A stretch of 43,381 nt of DNA, taken from positions 1 to 43,381 of the forward strand of contig CAIKNA010000367.1 of the NCBI GenBank assembly GCA_903828645.1, read 5' to 3'. This DNA comes from an uncultured Bacteroidales bacterium (GTDB taxonomy: Bacteria; Bacteroidota; Bacteroidia; Bacteroidales; FEN-979). The translations under genes were made by a program, and so were the position numbers. Shown here piece after piece: positions 33,643 to 41,062 of the stretch; positions within the stretch are counted from its first letter, which is position 1, and each line of letters begins with the position of its first letter. The notes under the pieces are model-generated. The model was given only the letters and a program-made list of their open reading frames with translations. It did not search any database and was not told the origin of the DNA.

Positions 33643-35250
33643 ATGCAGAAATTATTGTTATTGGGGGATGAGGCCATTGCCCAGGGTGCTCTCGATGCCG
33701 GTATGTCTGGCATCTATGCCTATCCCGGAACTCCCTCGACTGAAATTACCGAATTTGTACAGAATTCAAAATTTGCCGCGGAAAATCATATTCATTCAGG
33801 ATGGTCGGTCAATGAAAAAACAGCCATGGAATCGGCACTTGGAATGTCATATGCCGGCAAACGGACCATGGTTTGCATGAAGCATGTAGGGTTGAACGTT
33901 GCTGCCGATCCGTTTATCAATTCGGCCATTACAGGAGCAAACGGGGGAATGATGGTGGTTGCTGCAGATGATCCCTCCATGCATTCATCGCAGAACGAGC
34001 AGGATTCGAGGTTTTACGGGAAGTTTGCCCTCGTCCCCATACTTGAGCCGGTTGATCAGCAGGAAGCTTACGACATGGTTCATTATGGATTCGATTTTTC
34101 AGAAAAATACAAAGTACCTGTTCTGATGCGGATTACCACCCGCATGGCTCATTCCCGTTCGGGGGTGGTGCGCAGGCCGGAAATCAGGAAACAAAACGAA
34201 CTTAGAATGCCTTCCGACCTGCGTCAGTTTGTGTTGCTTCCCAACATTGCAAGAAAACGCTACAAAAACCTCCTGCGTGAGCATGCATCGTTTATCACCG
34301 AGTCGGAAGCATCGCCGTTCAACAAATACATTGACGGCCCGGACAAGTCGATGGGTATTATCGTCTGCGGAATTGCCTACAATTACCTGTTGGAAAACTT
34401 TGCCGACCGTAACGTGCCCTGTCCCGTACTGAAGATCGGACAGTACCCCCTGCCCCGCAAACTGGTTGAAAAAATGGCGGACGAATGTGATGAAATCCTG
34501 GTGATCGAAGATGGCTACCCGATTGTGGAGGAGTTGTTAAAAGGTTATCTTGGCCGGGGGTTGAAAGTAAAGGGCCGGCTCGACGGAACCCTTCCGCGCG
34601 ACGGGGAACTGAATCCAAACCTTGTGGCCGTTGCCCTGGGAAAACCCGACACCTTTGGCTTACCCGTTCCCGACCTGGTTGTTGGCCGTCCGCCTTCGTT
34701 ATGCAGTGGTTGTCCGCACATCGACTCATACTATGCCCTGAGCGAAACGCTCAGCGTTTTATCGCATGGCCGTGTATTTTCCGACATCGGTTGTTACACC
34801 CTGGGTGCCCTGAAGCCTTACGAAGCGATCAACTCCTGTGTCGACATGGGTGCTTCGATCACCATGGCCAAAGGCGCGGCTGATGCCGGGCTGGTTCCTG
34901 CTGTTGCCGTAATCGGGGACTCCACTTTTACCCATTCGGGAATGACCGGGCTGCTCGACGCCATCAACGACAAATCTCCCATCACGATCATGATTCTTGA
35001 CAATGGCACGACCGCGATGACCGGGGGGCAGGATTCACCCGGATTTGGAAAAATTGAAGATATCTGCAGAGGTCTTGGGGTGGAAGAGGCGCATATCCGC
35101 ATTCTGAAACCACTGAAAAAAAATCATGAGGAGAATGTTGCCATTATGAAGGAGGAGCTGGCCTACGCGGGGGTTTCGGTGATCATTCCCCGCCGGGAGT
35201 GCATTGTCGCCATCGACAAACGCGTCCGGGAAAAACTGAGGAACAAGTAA
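33643..35250 (+). CDS. iorA: Indolepyruvate ferredoxin oxidoreductase, alpha subunit
   Basis: A 535-residue thiamine-pyrophosphate enzyme. The N-terminal pyrimidine-binding domain starts QKLLLLGDEAIAQGALDAGM with YPGTPSTEI. A central domain (about 225-330) precedes the PP domain, which has CSGCPH (from residue 354) and the TPP motif GDSTFTHSGMTGLLDAIND (from residue 425), followed by ILDNGTTAMTGGQ. It oxidatively decarboxylates aryl pyruvates (from Trp, Phe, Tyr) to aryl-acetyl-CoA, reducing ferredoxin. The protein stops just after the PP domain: the C-terminal 2x[4Fe-4S] ferredoxin domain of the longer archaeal IorA is missing, with only one Cys near the end. The beta subunit gene follows after 12 bp. 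Confidence 0.92.
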   Translation: MQKLLLLGDEAIAQGALDAGMSGIYAYPGTPSTEITEFVQNSKFAAENHIHSGWSVNEKTAMESALGMSYAGKRTMVCMKHVGLNVAADPFINSAITGANGGMMVVAADDPSMHSSQNEQDSRFYGKFALVPILEPVDQQEAYDMVHYGFDFSEKYKVPVLMRITTRMAHSRSGVVRRPEIRKQNELRMPSDLRQFVLLPNIARKRYKNLLREHASFITESEASPFNKYIDGPDKSMGIIVCGIAYNYLLENFADRNVPCPVLKIGQYPLPRKLVEKMADECDEILVIEDGYPIVEELLKGYLGRGLKVKGRLDGTLPRDGELNPNLVAVALGKPDTFGLPVPDLVVGRPPSLCSGCPHIDSYYALSETLSVLSHGRVFSDIGCYTLGALKPYEAINSCVDMGASITMAKGAADAGLVPAVAVIGDSTFTHSGMTGLLDAINDKSPITIMILDNGTTAMTGGQDSPGFGKIEDICRGLGVEEAHIRILKPLKKNHEENVAIMKEELAYAGVSVIIPRRECIVAIDKRVREKLRNK

Positions 35251-35262
35251 ATCGATAAACTG

Positions 35263-35844
35263 ATGAAAAAAGATATCATTTTAGCAGGTGTGGGAGGCCA
35301 GGGGATCATCTCAATAGCCTCCATCATCGGCTATGCTGCACTGGAACAAGGAATGTTTCTCAAACAATCGGAAGTACATGGCATGAGCCAGCGGGGAGGC
35401 GATGTGATGTCGAACCTGAGGATTTCGCATAATCCTATCGCTTCAGACCTCATTCCGTTTGGCCAGGCAGATATGATCATATCGATTGAACCCCTCGAAT
35501 CACTACGCTATCTTCCGTATCTTTCAGGCGAAGGGTGGGTGATTACCAACACGCGCCCTTTTAACAACATACCCAACTATCCTGCCATTGACGAAATCAT
35601 GCGTGAAATCGCCAAGGTGCCTCATCACATCGCACTGGACGCGGATGCAACAGCCAAAGTAGCCGGGTCGGCCAAGGCAACCAACATTGTCATGCTTGGC
35701 GCTGCTTCTCCTTTCCTTGGAATGGCATATGAAAAAATCGAAGATGCGATTCGCTTTATTTTCAGAAAAAAAGGAGATAAAATCATCGAGCTTAATTTAA
35801 GTGCGTTAAGGGCCGGTTGCGATTTTGCAAATCAGAATATGTAA
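35263..35844 (+). CDS. iorB: Indolepyruvate ferredoxin oxidoreductase, beta (gamma-domain) subunit
   Basis: A 193-residue protein of the POR gamma-domain family. The start [20 protein letters not shown] carries the Gly-rich CoA-binding loop, and [20 protein letters not shown] is the signature segment of IorB. Further matches are [18 protein letters not shown] and [12 protein letters not shown]. It pairs with IorA to form the aryl-pyruvate oxidoreductase in the cytoplasm. It lies 12 bp after iorA, and the next gene (spt) has its own promoter-like box. No phenylacetate-CoA ligase gene, a common neighbour in other genomes, is present here. Confidence 0.92.
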   Translation: MKKDIILAGVGGQGIISIASIIGYAALEQGMFLKQSEVHGMSQRGGDVMSNLRISHNPIASDLIPFGQADMIISIEPLESLRYLPYLSGEGWVITNTRPFNNIPNYPAIDEIMREIAKVPHHIALDADATAKVAGSAKATNIVMLGAASPFLGMAYEKIEDAIRFIFRKKGDKIIELNLSALRAGCDFANQNM

Positions 35845-35855
35845 TATTTTCTTTG

Positions 35856-35863
35856 TACCTTTG
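35856..35863 (+). promoter_or_regulatory. Promoter -7 box for the serine palmitoyltransferase gene
   Basis: TACCTTTG is an exact TAnnTTTG match and is followed by CACGC, a context often seen at Bacteroidota start sites. It is 30 bp before the ATG at 35894. A -33 TTTG is not found at standard spacing. It supports the 35894 start over the frame's opening at 35825. Confidence 0.55.
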
Positions 35864-35893
35864 CACGCTAATTTTTTACAGAAACATAGACAA

Positions 35894-37084
35894 ATGAGGA
35901 TTTTACAGCGTAAATTAGCCCACTATACCGAGCCCCAGAAAGTAGAGAAGATGGGGATATATCCATTCTTTCGGATGATCGAATCGGATCAGGATACCGT
36001 GGTGACCATGAACGGGAAGAAAGTGTTGATGTTTGGTTCCAACAGTTACCTGGGGTTGACCAACCATCCGAAGATCAAGGAAGCTGCCATCAAGGCAACG
36101 GAAAAGTATGGTACCGGCTGTGCCGGATCCCGTTTTCTGAACGGAACGCTGGATATTCATATTGAACTTGAAAACAAACTTGCCGAATTTGTCGGAAAAC
36201 AATCCGCACTTGTCTACAGTACCGGTTTCCAGGTGAACCTGGGAGTCATTCCCACCGTAACCGGCCGCAATGATTATCTCCTGATCGACGAACTTGACCA
36301 CGCTTCGATCATCGAAGCCACCCGGTTATCGTTTGCAAAAGTGCTGAAGTTTCGTCACAACGACATGCATTCGCTGGAAAGCGTCCTTAAAAAGTGCGAA
36401 CCGGGCAGGATCAAACTGATCGTGGTTGATGGTGTGTTCAGCATGGATGGCGACATTGCCAACCTGCCGGAAATCGTGAAGCTTGCAGAAAAGTATGAAG
36501 CGACCATCATGGTCGATGATGCGCACTCCATTGGTGTGCTGGGCAAACATGGCTCAGGAACGGCAAGTCATTTTGGTTTGACGGATAAAGTCGACCTGAT
36601 AATGGGTACTTTTTCAAAATCCCTGGCAGCCCTGGGCGGGTTTATTGCCAGCGATTTTGAAACCATCAATTATATCAAACATCATTCGCGCACCCTGATC
36701 TTCAGTGCATCAGCCACGCCTGCCTCAGCTGCTGCCGTGATTGCTGCCCTTGAAATCATCAAAAACGAACCTGAACGCATCCGGCATTTGTGGGATGTGA
36801 CCCATTATGCCATCGATAATTTCAGGAGACTGGGTTTCGACATCGGCAACACGGTGACCCCCATCATCCCGCTGTATATCCGTGATAATCTCAAGACCCT
36901 CACCATCACCCGAATGCTGCTTGATGAAGGAATTTTCGTGAATCCAGTGGTGGCTCCGGCCGTCAGCAAGGATAATACACTGATCCGCTTTTCCCTCATG
37001 GCCACCCATACAAAAGAACAAGTTGATGTTGCGTTGGAGAAATTTGAGAAGCTGGGGAAGAAGCTCCACATTATCTCAAAATGA
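35894..37084 (+). CDS. spt: Serine palmitoyltransferase (alpha-oxoamine synthase)
   Basis: A 396-residue PLP enzyme. The start at 35894 ([20 protein letters not shown]) follows a promoter box; 23 extra upstream codons are probably untranslated. Family motifs: [54 protein letters not shown] (Asp208, His211) and [12 protein letters not shown] with the PLP lysine at Lys242. The combination [18 protein letters not shown] with [12 protein letters not shown] is characteristic of Bacteroidota Spt rather than KBL or BioF. It condenses serine with an acyl thioester to 3-ketosphinganine, the first step of sphingolipid synthesis, in the cytoplasm. Its TGA overlaps the ATG of a GNAT-like gene. Confidence 0.9.
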   Translation: MRILQRKLAHYTEPQKVEKMGIYPFFRMIESDQDTVVTMNGKKVLMFGSNSYLGLTNHPKIKEAAIKATEKYGTGCAGSRFLNGTLDIHIELENKLAEFVGKQSALVYSTGFQVNLGVIPTVTGRNDYLLIDELDHASIIEATRLSFAKVLKFRHNDMHSLESVLKKCEPGRIKLIVVDGVFSMDGDIANLPEIVKLAEKYEATIMVDDAHSIGVLGKHGSGTASHFGLTDKVDLIMGTFSKSLAALGGFIASDFETINYIKHHSRTLIFSASATPASAAAVIAALEIIKNEPERIRHLWDVTHYAIDNFRRLGFDIGNTVTPIIPLYIRDNLKTLTITRMLLDEGIFVNPVVAPAVSKDNTLIRFSLMATHTKEQVDVALEKFEKLGKKLHIISK

Positions 37085-38223
37085 ACCTGATGACACAGAC
37101 CGGCCGGATAGAATTAAAAAAAGTAACTACGAAAAAGGATCTCAAAAGATTCATAGACTTTCATTATCAGCTATACAAAGGAAATAAATTCTGGTGTCCG
37201 CAGATACGGACGGATGAAAGGAACACCTTGAGCAGGGATAAAAACCCTGCTTTTGATTTTTGTGAAGCTGAGTACTGGGTTGCCTGCCGTGGCAAAGAGA
37301 TCGTTGGCCGCATTGCCGGCATCATCAACCATAAGGCTAACGAACGCTGGAATGAAAAACATGTGCGCTTCGGTTGGATTGACTTTATTGATGATTATGA
37401 AGTGTCGCGGATGCTTGTCGAAGCTGTGGTGGAGTGGGGGCGGTCGAAAGGGATGAATGGAATTCATGGGCCCCTTGGCTTCTCGGATATGGATAATGAA
37501 GGGATGCTGATCAAGGGTTTTGATGAACTGGCAACCCTCGCCTCGATCTACAATTATCCCTATTACGTGGAACATATGGAAAAACTGGGCTTTGGCAAGG
37601 CAGCCGACTGGGTTCAGTACGAATTTGAAATTCCTCCCTCCATCCCCGAAAAGGTTGAAAGGTTGTCGCTGCTCGTACAGGAGAAATATAAACTCCGGCT
37701 GATCAAGGCGAAAAAAGCAAAGGAATTGCTGCCCTACGCCCCGAAAATGTTTCAGACACTTAATGCGGCTTTTAAGGATCTGTACGGTTATACCGAATTG
37801 TCCCGGAAGCAGGTGGATATGTATGTCAAGGCCTATTTCGGATTTGTCCGTCCCGAATTCGTCTCTTTTGTGGTTGACGAGCACGACGATGTGGTCGGGT
37901 TTGGCATTTCCTTGCCATCCCTGACAAAAGCGCTTCAAAAGTGTGAAGGGAAGCTGTTTCCGTTTGGGTTTCTCTACCTCCTGCGGGCCATGAAAAAGAA
38001 CGATACGATCGACATGTACCTGAACGGTGTACGGCCCGATTATCATGCAAAAGGTGTGAATGCACTTTATTACAATGAGTTGCAACGGGCGTACATCAAA
38101 TATGGCATTAAAAAGGCCATTACCAACCCGCAACTGGAAGACAATGCAAAAGCGCTTACCATCTGGAAAAATTTCAATGGACGGCAGCATCTGACCCGCA
38201 GGTGCTGGATAAAACACTTTTAG
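37081..38223 (+). CDS. GNAT-like acyltransferase coupled to spt
   Basis: A 380-residue protein. The N-terminal part (about 12-135) has [36 protein letters not shown] and [19 protein letters not shown], which follow the GNAT order of strands and the acyl-CoA loop. The C-terminal part (about 190-375) resembles a second GNAT-like fold, with [11 protein letters not shown]. The start overlaps the spt stop codon by 4 bp (ATGA), which points to translational coupling. GNAT-like proteins act as ceramide synthases in other sphingolipid bacteria, so N-acylation of sphinganine is a reasonable guess; other acyl transfers remain possible. A 311-bp gap with repeats follows. Confidence 0.8.
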   Translation: MNLMTQTGRIELKKVTTKKDLKRFIDFHYQLYKGNKFWCPQIRTDERNTLSRDKNPAFDFCEAEYWVACRGKEIVGRIAGIINHKANERWNEKHVRFGWIDFIDDYEVSRMLVEAVVEWGRSKGMNGIHGPLGFSDMDNEGMLIKGFDELATLASIYNYPYYVEHMEKLGFGKAADWVQYEFEIPPSIPEKVERLSLLVQEKYKLRLIKAKKAKELLPYAPKMFQTLNAAFKDLYGYTELSRKQVDMYVKAYFGFVRPEFVSFVVDEHDDVVGFGISLPSLTKALQKCEGKLFPFGFLYLLRAMKKNDTIDMYLNGVRPDYHAKGVNALYYNELQRAYIKYGIKKAITNPQLEDNAKALTIWKNFNGRQHLTRRCWIKHF

Positions 38224-38534
38224 AAATGCAAAGGGCAAATTGCAAAGTCAAAATGCAAAGTAATTCGGGTTTTCAAAAGCAGGTATCCATTACAAATCTA
38301 TATTTTGCACTTTAACTTTGTACTTTACATTTTGCATTTTTATTTTGCACTTTAACTTTGCACTTTACATTTTGCATTTTTATTTTGCACTTTAACTTTG
38401 CACTTTACATTTTGCATTTTTATTTTGCACTTTAACTTTGCACTTTACATTTTGCATTTTTATTTTGCACTTTGACTTTGCAATTTGCATTTTGCATTTT
38501 TTTTCATGTCTTAGTTAATCAATACCAGCTTTCT
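38224..38534. other. Intergenic region with inverted repeat and 40-bp array
   Basis: The gap between the GNAT-like and SDR genes is composed almost entirely of TTTGCA/TGCAAA-type words. Bases 38228-38260 are the inverted complement of 38463-38495, with 29 of 33 positions matching, including an 18-bp uninterrupted core (38235-38252 against 38471-38488). Between the arms lies a five-copy 40-bp tandem repeat. If transcribed it could fold into a long stem with a loop of about 200 bases. No coding potential is evident. Confidence 0.8.
38301..38500 (+). repeat. 40-bp tandem repeat, 5 copies
   Basis: Copies start at 38301, 38341, 38381, 38421 and 38461. The three middle copies are identical, the first differs at one base (38321), and the fifth has several changes. 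Each unit reads as four decamers: TATTTTGCAC, then TTTAACTTTG, then CACTTTACAT, then TTTGCATTTT. Copies 1-4 contain TAACTTTG, a match to the -7 consensus TAnnTTTG (38313, 38353, 38393 and 38433 as first bases). For copies 2-4 a TTTG from the preceding unit lies 18 bp upstream. The copies are directly adjacent, with no spacers, so this is not a CRISPR array. Confidence 0.95.
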
Positions 38535-39539
38535 ATGAATAATGTCCTGATCACAGGTGCCAGCGGGTTCATTGGCAGTTTTTTGGTGGAAGAGGGGCTG
38601 AAGCAGGATTTTCAGGTGTATGCCGGTATCCGGAAATCAAGTTCGAGGGCTTATCTTCAGGACAAGCGCATTCAATTTATTGAATTTGATTTCTCCAGCC
38701 GGGAGAAAGTACGCGAAACCCTTGAGGAGTGTAAAAGAAACCATATCAGGTTTCAATATATCATACACAACGCCGGACTAACCAAGGCACAGAAAAAAGA
38801 GGATTTCTATAACGTAAACTGCCTGAATACCATTCATTTTATTGAAGCCCTGGTTGAATCGGGCATGGTTCCTGATAAATTCCTGTTTATTAGCAGCCTT
38901 GCCGCTTACGGACCGGGAAATCCGGTAACGGGCGAGCCGGTTCGGCTTTCCGATAAACCGAACCCCATCGAATTATATGGAAAAAGCAAGCTTGATGCGG
39001 AAAACTACATCACCTCATTAAAAAACTTTCCCTGGCTGATTGTCAGGCCGACCGGGGTTTATGGCCCCAAGGAAAAAGATTATTTTGTCTTCTTCCAAAC
39101 CATCAACCGTGGCATGGAGCCCTACATCGGTTTTAAAAAACAGGTGCTTACCTTCATCTATGTGCGTGATCTGGTTCGCCTGGTGTTTCTTGCCCTGGCT
39201 TCGAATCATGTGAATAAAGCCTGGTTTGTCTCCGATGGCAGGGAATACCCGTCGGAGTTGTTTGCCGGTATTACCAAGAGGGCGCTGGGAAAAAAGACGA
39301 TTCGTTTTACCGTTCCTCTTTTCATCGTCAGGACTCTCGCAATGGCCGGGGAAAATATCGCAGGGTTGTGGGGAAGCATCCCGACACTGAATACCGATAA
39401 ATACAAGGTTTTAAGAAGTACAAACTGGCGGTGTGAGGTGGAATCCCTTGATAGCGATCTTGGGTTCAAAGCCGAATATGATCTGGAAAAAGGGGTTGGG
39501 GAAACCCTTGCCTGGTATAAAAAGGAAAAATGGCTTTAA
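38535..39539 (+). CDS. NAD-dependent epimerase/dehydratase-like SDR
   Basis: A 334-residue extended SDR. Start ATG 38535 (MNNVLITGASGFIGSFLVEE) is chosen because the extra 21 codons upstream begin inside the repeat. GASGFIG is at 8-14, the active-site Ser is in FISSLAAYGPG (about 118-128), and the Tyr/Lys pair is YGKSK (148-152). PTGVYGPKEKDYFVFFQTIN and LTFIYVRDLVRLVFLAL follow the atypical (NDUFA9/dihydroflavonol-reductase-like) branch that acts on lipid or isoprenoid substrates as well as sugars. Following spt and the GNAT-like gene on the same strand, it is a candidate for the ketone-reducing step of ceramide synthesis (a CerR-like role); this is inference. Confidence 0.85.
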   Translation: MNNVLITGASGFIGSFLVEEGLKQDFQVYAGIRKSSSRAYLQDKRIQFIEFDFSSREKVRETLEECKRNHIRFQYIIHNAGLTKAQKKEDFYNVNCLNTIHFIEALVESGMVPDKFLFISSLAAYGPGNPVTGEPVRLSDKPNPIELYGKSKLDAENYITSLKNFPWLIVRPTGVYGPKEKDYFVFFQTINRGMEPYIGFKKQVLTFIYVRDLVRLVFLALASNHVNKAWFVSDGREYPSELFAGITKRALGKKTIRFTVPLFIVRTLAMAGENIAGLWGSIPTLNTDKYKVLRSTNWRCEVESLDSDLGFKAEYDLEKGVGETLAWYKKEKWL

Positions 39540-39557
39540 CCCTGACGGGTTTGGAAA

Positions 39558-39595
39558 AAAAAAAGAAGGCTGCCATTCGGCAGCCTTCTTTTTTT
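39558..39595. terminator. Bidirectional intrinsic terminator
   Basis: A perfect 17-bp stem: 39558-39574 pairs with 39579-39595 around a 4-base ATTC loop. The core is GAAGGCTGCC / GGCAGCCTTC, flanked by an A-run on the left and a T-run on the right, so it can act from both strands. It lies between the convergent SDR gene (ends 39539) and SusD-like gene (ends 39611), exactly where a shared terminator is expected. Confidence 0.93.
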
Positions 39596-39610
39596 ATTGG
39601 TGTACCGGTA

Positions 39611-41020
39611 TTATTTGCCGGCAGGGGCATCCCACCATACACGCTGCCACATATCAACATTCTGGGGTGTGTAGCTGTTGTAGCTTTTCTCCCCGAGTGA
39701 ATACGGAAACCTGCGTGGAATCTCATTTTTCACAGCTGAAATTGTAGGATTAGGCAGTAGTCCGATCGCATTGTCGGTTCTTCTCCAGTCGTTGTAAGAT
39801 TCAGCCTGGTTATAGAGAGAAATGTATTTTTGCATCATGATCTCCTTGTACAAAGCGGCACCTGAGACTGGCGTAACCTGCGCAACATAAGCGTTATAAT
39901 AAGCATCGCTGTATACGCCGTACTTTTTCAGGGAAGCCTTCAGACCATCAAATAATGCCTGTTTTGCGCCCGTTTCATCACCGGTTTTATACATGCATTC
40001 TGATTTGATAAAGAGACATTCTGCATAAGTCAGAAAATACACGGGAGCATCGGGTGAGTTGACTGCTTTACCGGGTAAGGAGGCATTTTCACCAGCAGAT
40101 CCCCAGTCGGCACCCTGGTAATAATTCGTGGTATCCGGTCCTTTTGCTGCATAAACAGGAATTCTGGGGTCAAATCTGCTGTTCAGAATATCCATGAAGG
40201 TCTTATGCATGGTGATATCACCTCTTTGATCCATAAACTGGAACAAGGGGTTTTGCTGGCCTACATTGGAACCGAAGGCAAATTGCAGATCATCGGCATT
40301 GGCATCAAGGGATCCTGTGAGTGCAGTCAGGGCATTTGCGAAGGCCTGGCTGTCGCGTTTGCAGGTATGAAGAATATACCGGGCTTTCAATCCCTTGGCT
40401 GCTTTGAGCCAGAGAACAGGATCGCCTCCATACATCAGATCACCTGTAACAACGAGGGCTTTTGGATTGGAGAGGTTTGTAATGGCTTCATCCAGCATGG
40501 CAAGAATGTTTGCATAAATACTCTGCTGTGTATCGAAAGGTGAGTTCAGCAGTGTCATCCCCTGGAAAGCAGAAGTGTAGGGAATGTCGCCCCAGAAGTC
40601 GGTTGTGGCTCCCAATGATTCGGCCATTAAAACGTCGGCAATTCCAAGATAGGTGTAATTGTTGGAGCTTTTTGCCTTTGAGGTTAAAATACGGATGTTC
40701 ATCATAATACCTGAATATGCCGTATTCCATACATTGTCAACATCGCCGTCGTGCCAGATATAATTGGATTCGCCCTGCGACTGACGGGCAACCCCCTGGT
40801 AGTATTGAACCCACTGGGATGAAACCCGCGTGTAATCATTCCCGCCGATCAGCGTATAGGCTATGTTGGCTTGAATAGCCGGAACGAGGGAACTCATCGG
40901 TACGTCAGCGGGAGCATCAGGATTCGTGTTGATCTCTGTGTCTATCCATTTCTTACAGGAACCAAAGACAAGAGCCATGAGGAGTATAACTCCGATAAAT
41001 TTGAATCTTATATTTTTCAT
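39611..41020 (-). CDS. SusD/RagB-like nutrient-binding lipoprotein
   Basis: A 469-residue lipoprotein. The signal MKNIRFKFIGVILLMALVFG is followed by lipobox FGSC (Cys22). The mature start KKWIDTEINTNPDAPADVPM, the segment YYQGVARQSQGESNYIWHDG, the TPR-like helices with YLGIADVLMAESLGATTDFWG and the closing PRRFPYSLGEKSYN fit the SusD-like family (SusD_like/SusD-homologous 2). SusD proteins cap the SusC channel on the cell surface and bind an oligosaccharide or peptide ligand. Its gene follows SusC after 42 bp on the minus strand and ends 16 bp from a terminator hairpin. The ligand cannot be deduced, and no glycoside hydrolase is in the window. Confidence 0.92.
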   Translation of the reverse strand: MKNIRFKFIGVILLMALVFGSCKKWIDTEINTNPDAPADVPMSSLVPAIQANIAYTLIGGNDYTRVSSQWVQYYQGVARQSQGESNYIWHDGDVDNVWNTAYSGIMMNIRILTSKAKSSNNYTYLGIADVLMAESLGATTDFWGDIPYTSAFQGMTLLNSPFDTQQSIYANILAMLDEAITNLSNPKALVVTGDLMYGGDPVLWLKAAKGLKARYILHTCKRDSQAFANALTALTGSLDANADDLQFAFGSNVGQQNPLFQFMDQRGDITMHKTFMDILNSRFDPRIPVYAAKGPDTTNYYQGADWGSAGENASLPGKAVNSPDAPVYFLTYAECLFIKSECMYKTGDETGAKQALFDGLKASLKKYGVYSDAYYNAYVAQVTPVSGAALYKEIMMQKYISLYNQAESYNDWRRTDNAIGLLPNPTISAVKNEIPRRFPYSLGEKSYNSYTPQNVDMWQRVWWDAPAGK

Positions 41021-41062
41021 AATTGTTCGATTTTTTTTTATAATAACTTATCTGATTCCGGA

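Noticed and set aside
37171-38238. 355-codon open frame on the minus strand opposite the GNAT-like gene
   Set aside because: The plus-strand frame has clear GNAT-like character and is coupled to spt; the antisense translation shows no recognisable motif and is a shadow of the same codon bias.
38301-38500. Possible CRISPR array because of regular 40-bp direct repeats
   Set aside because: The repeats are contiguous, with no unique spacers between them, and there are no cas genes in the window.
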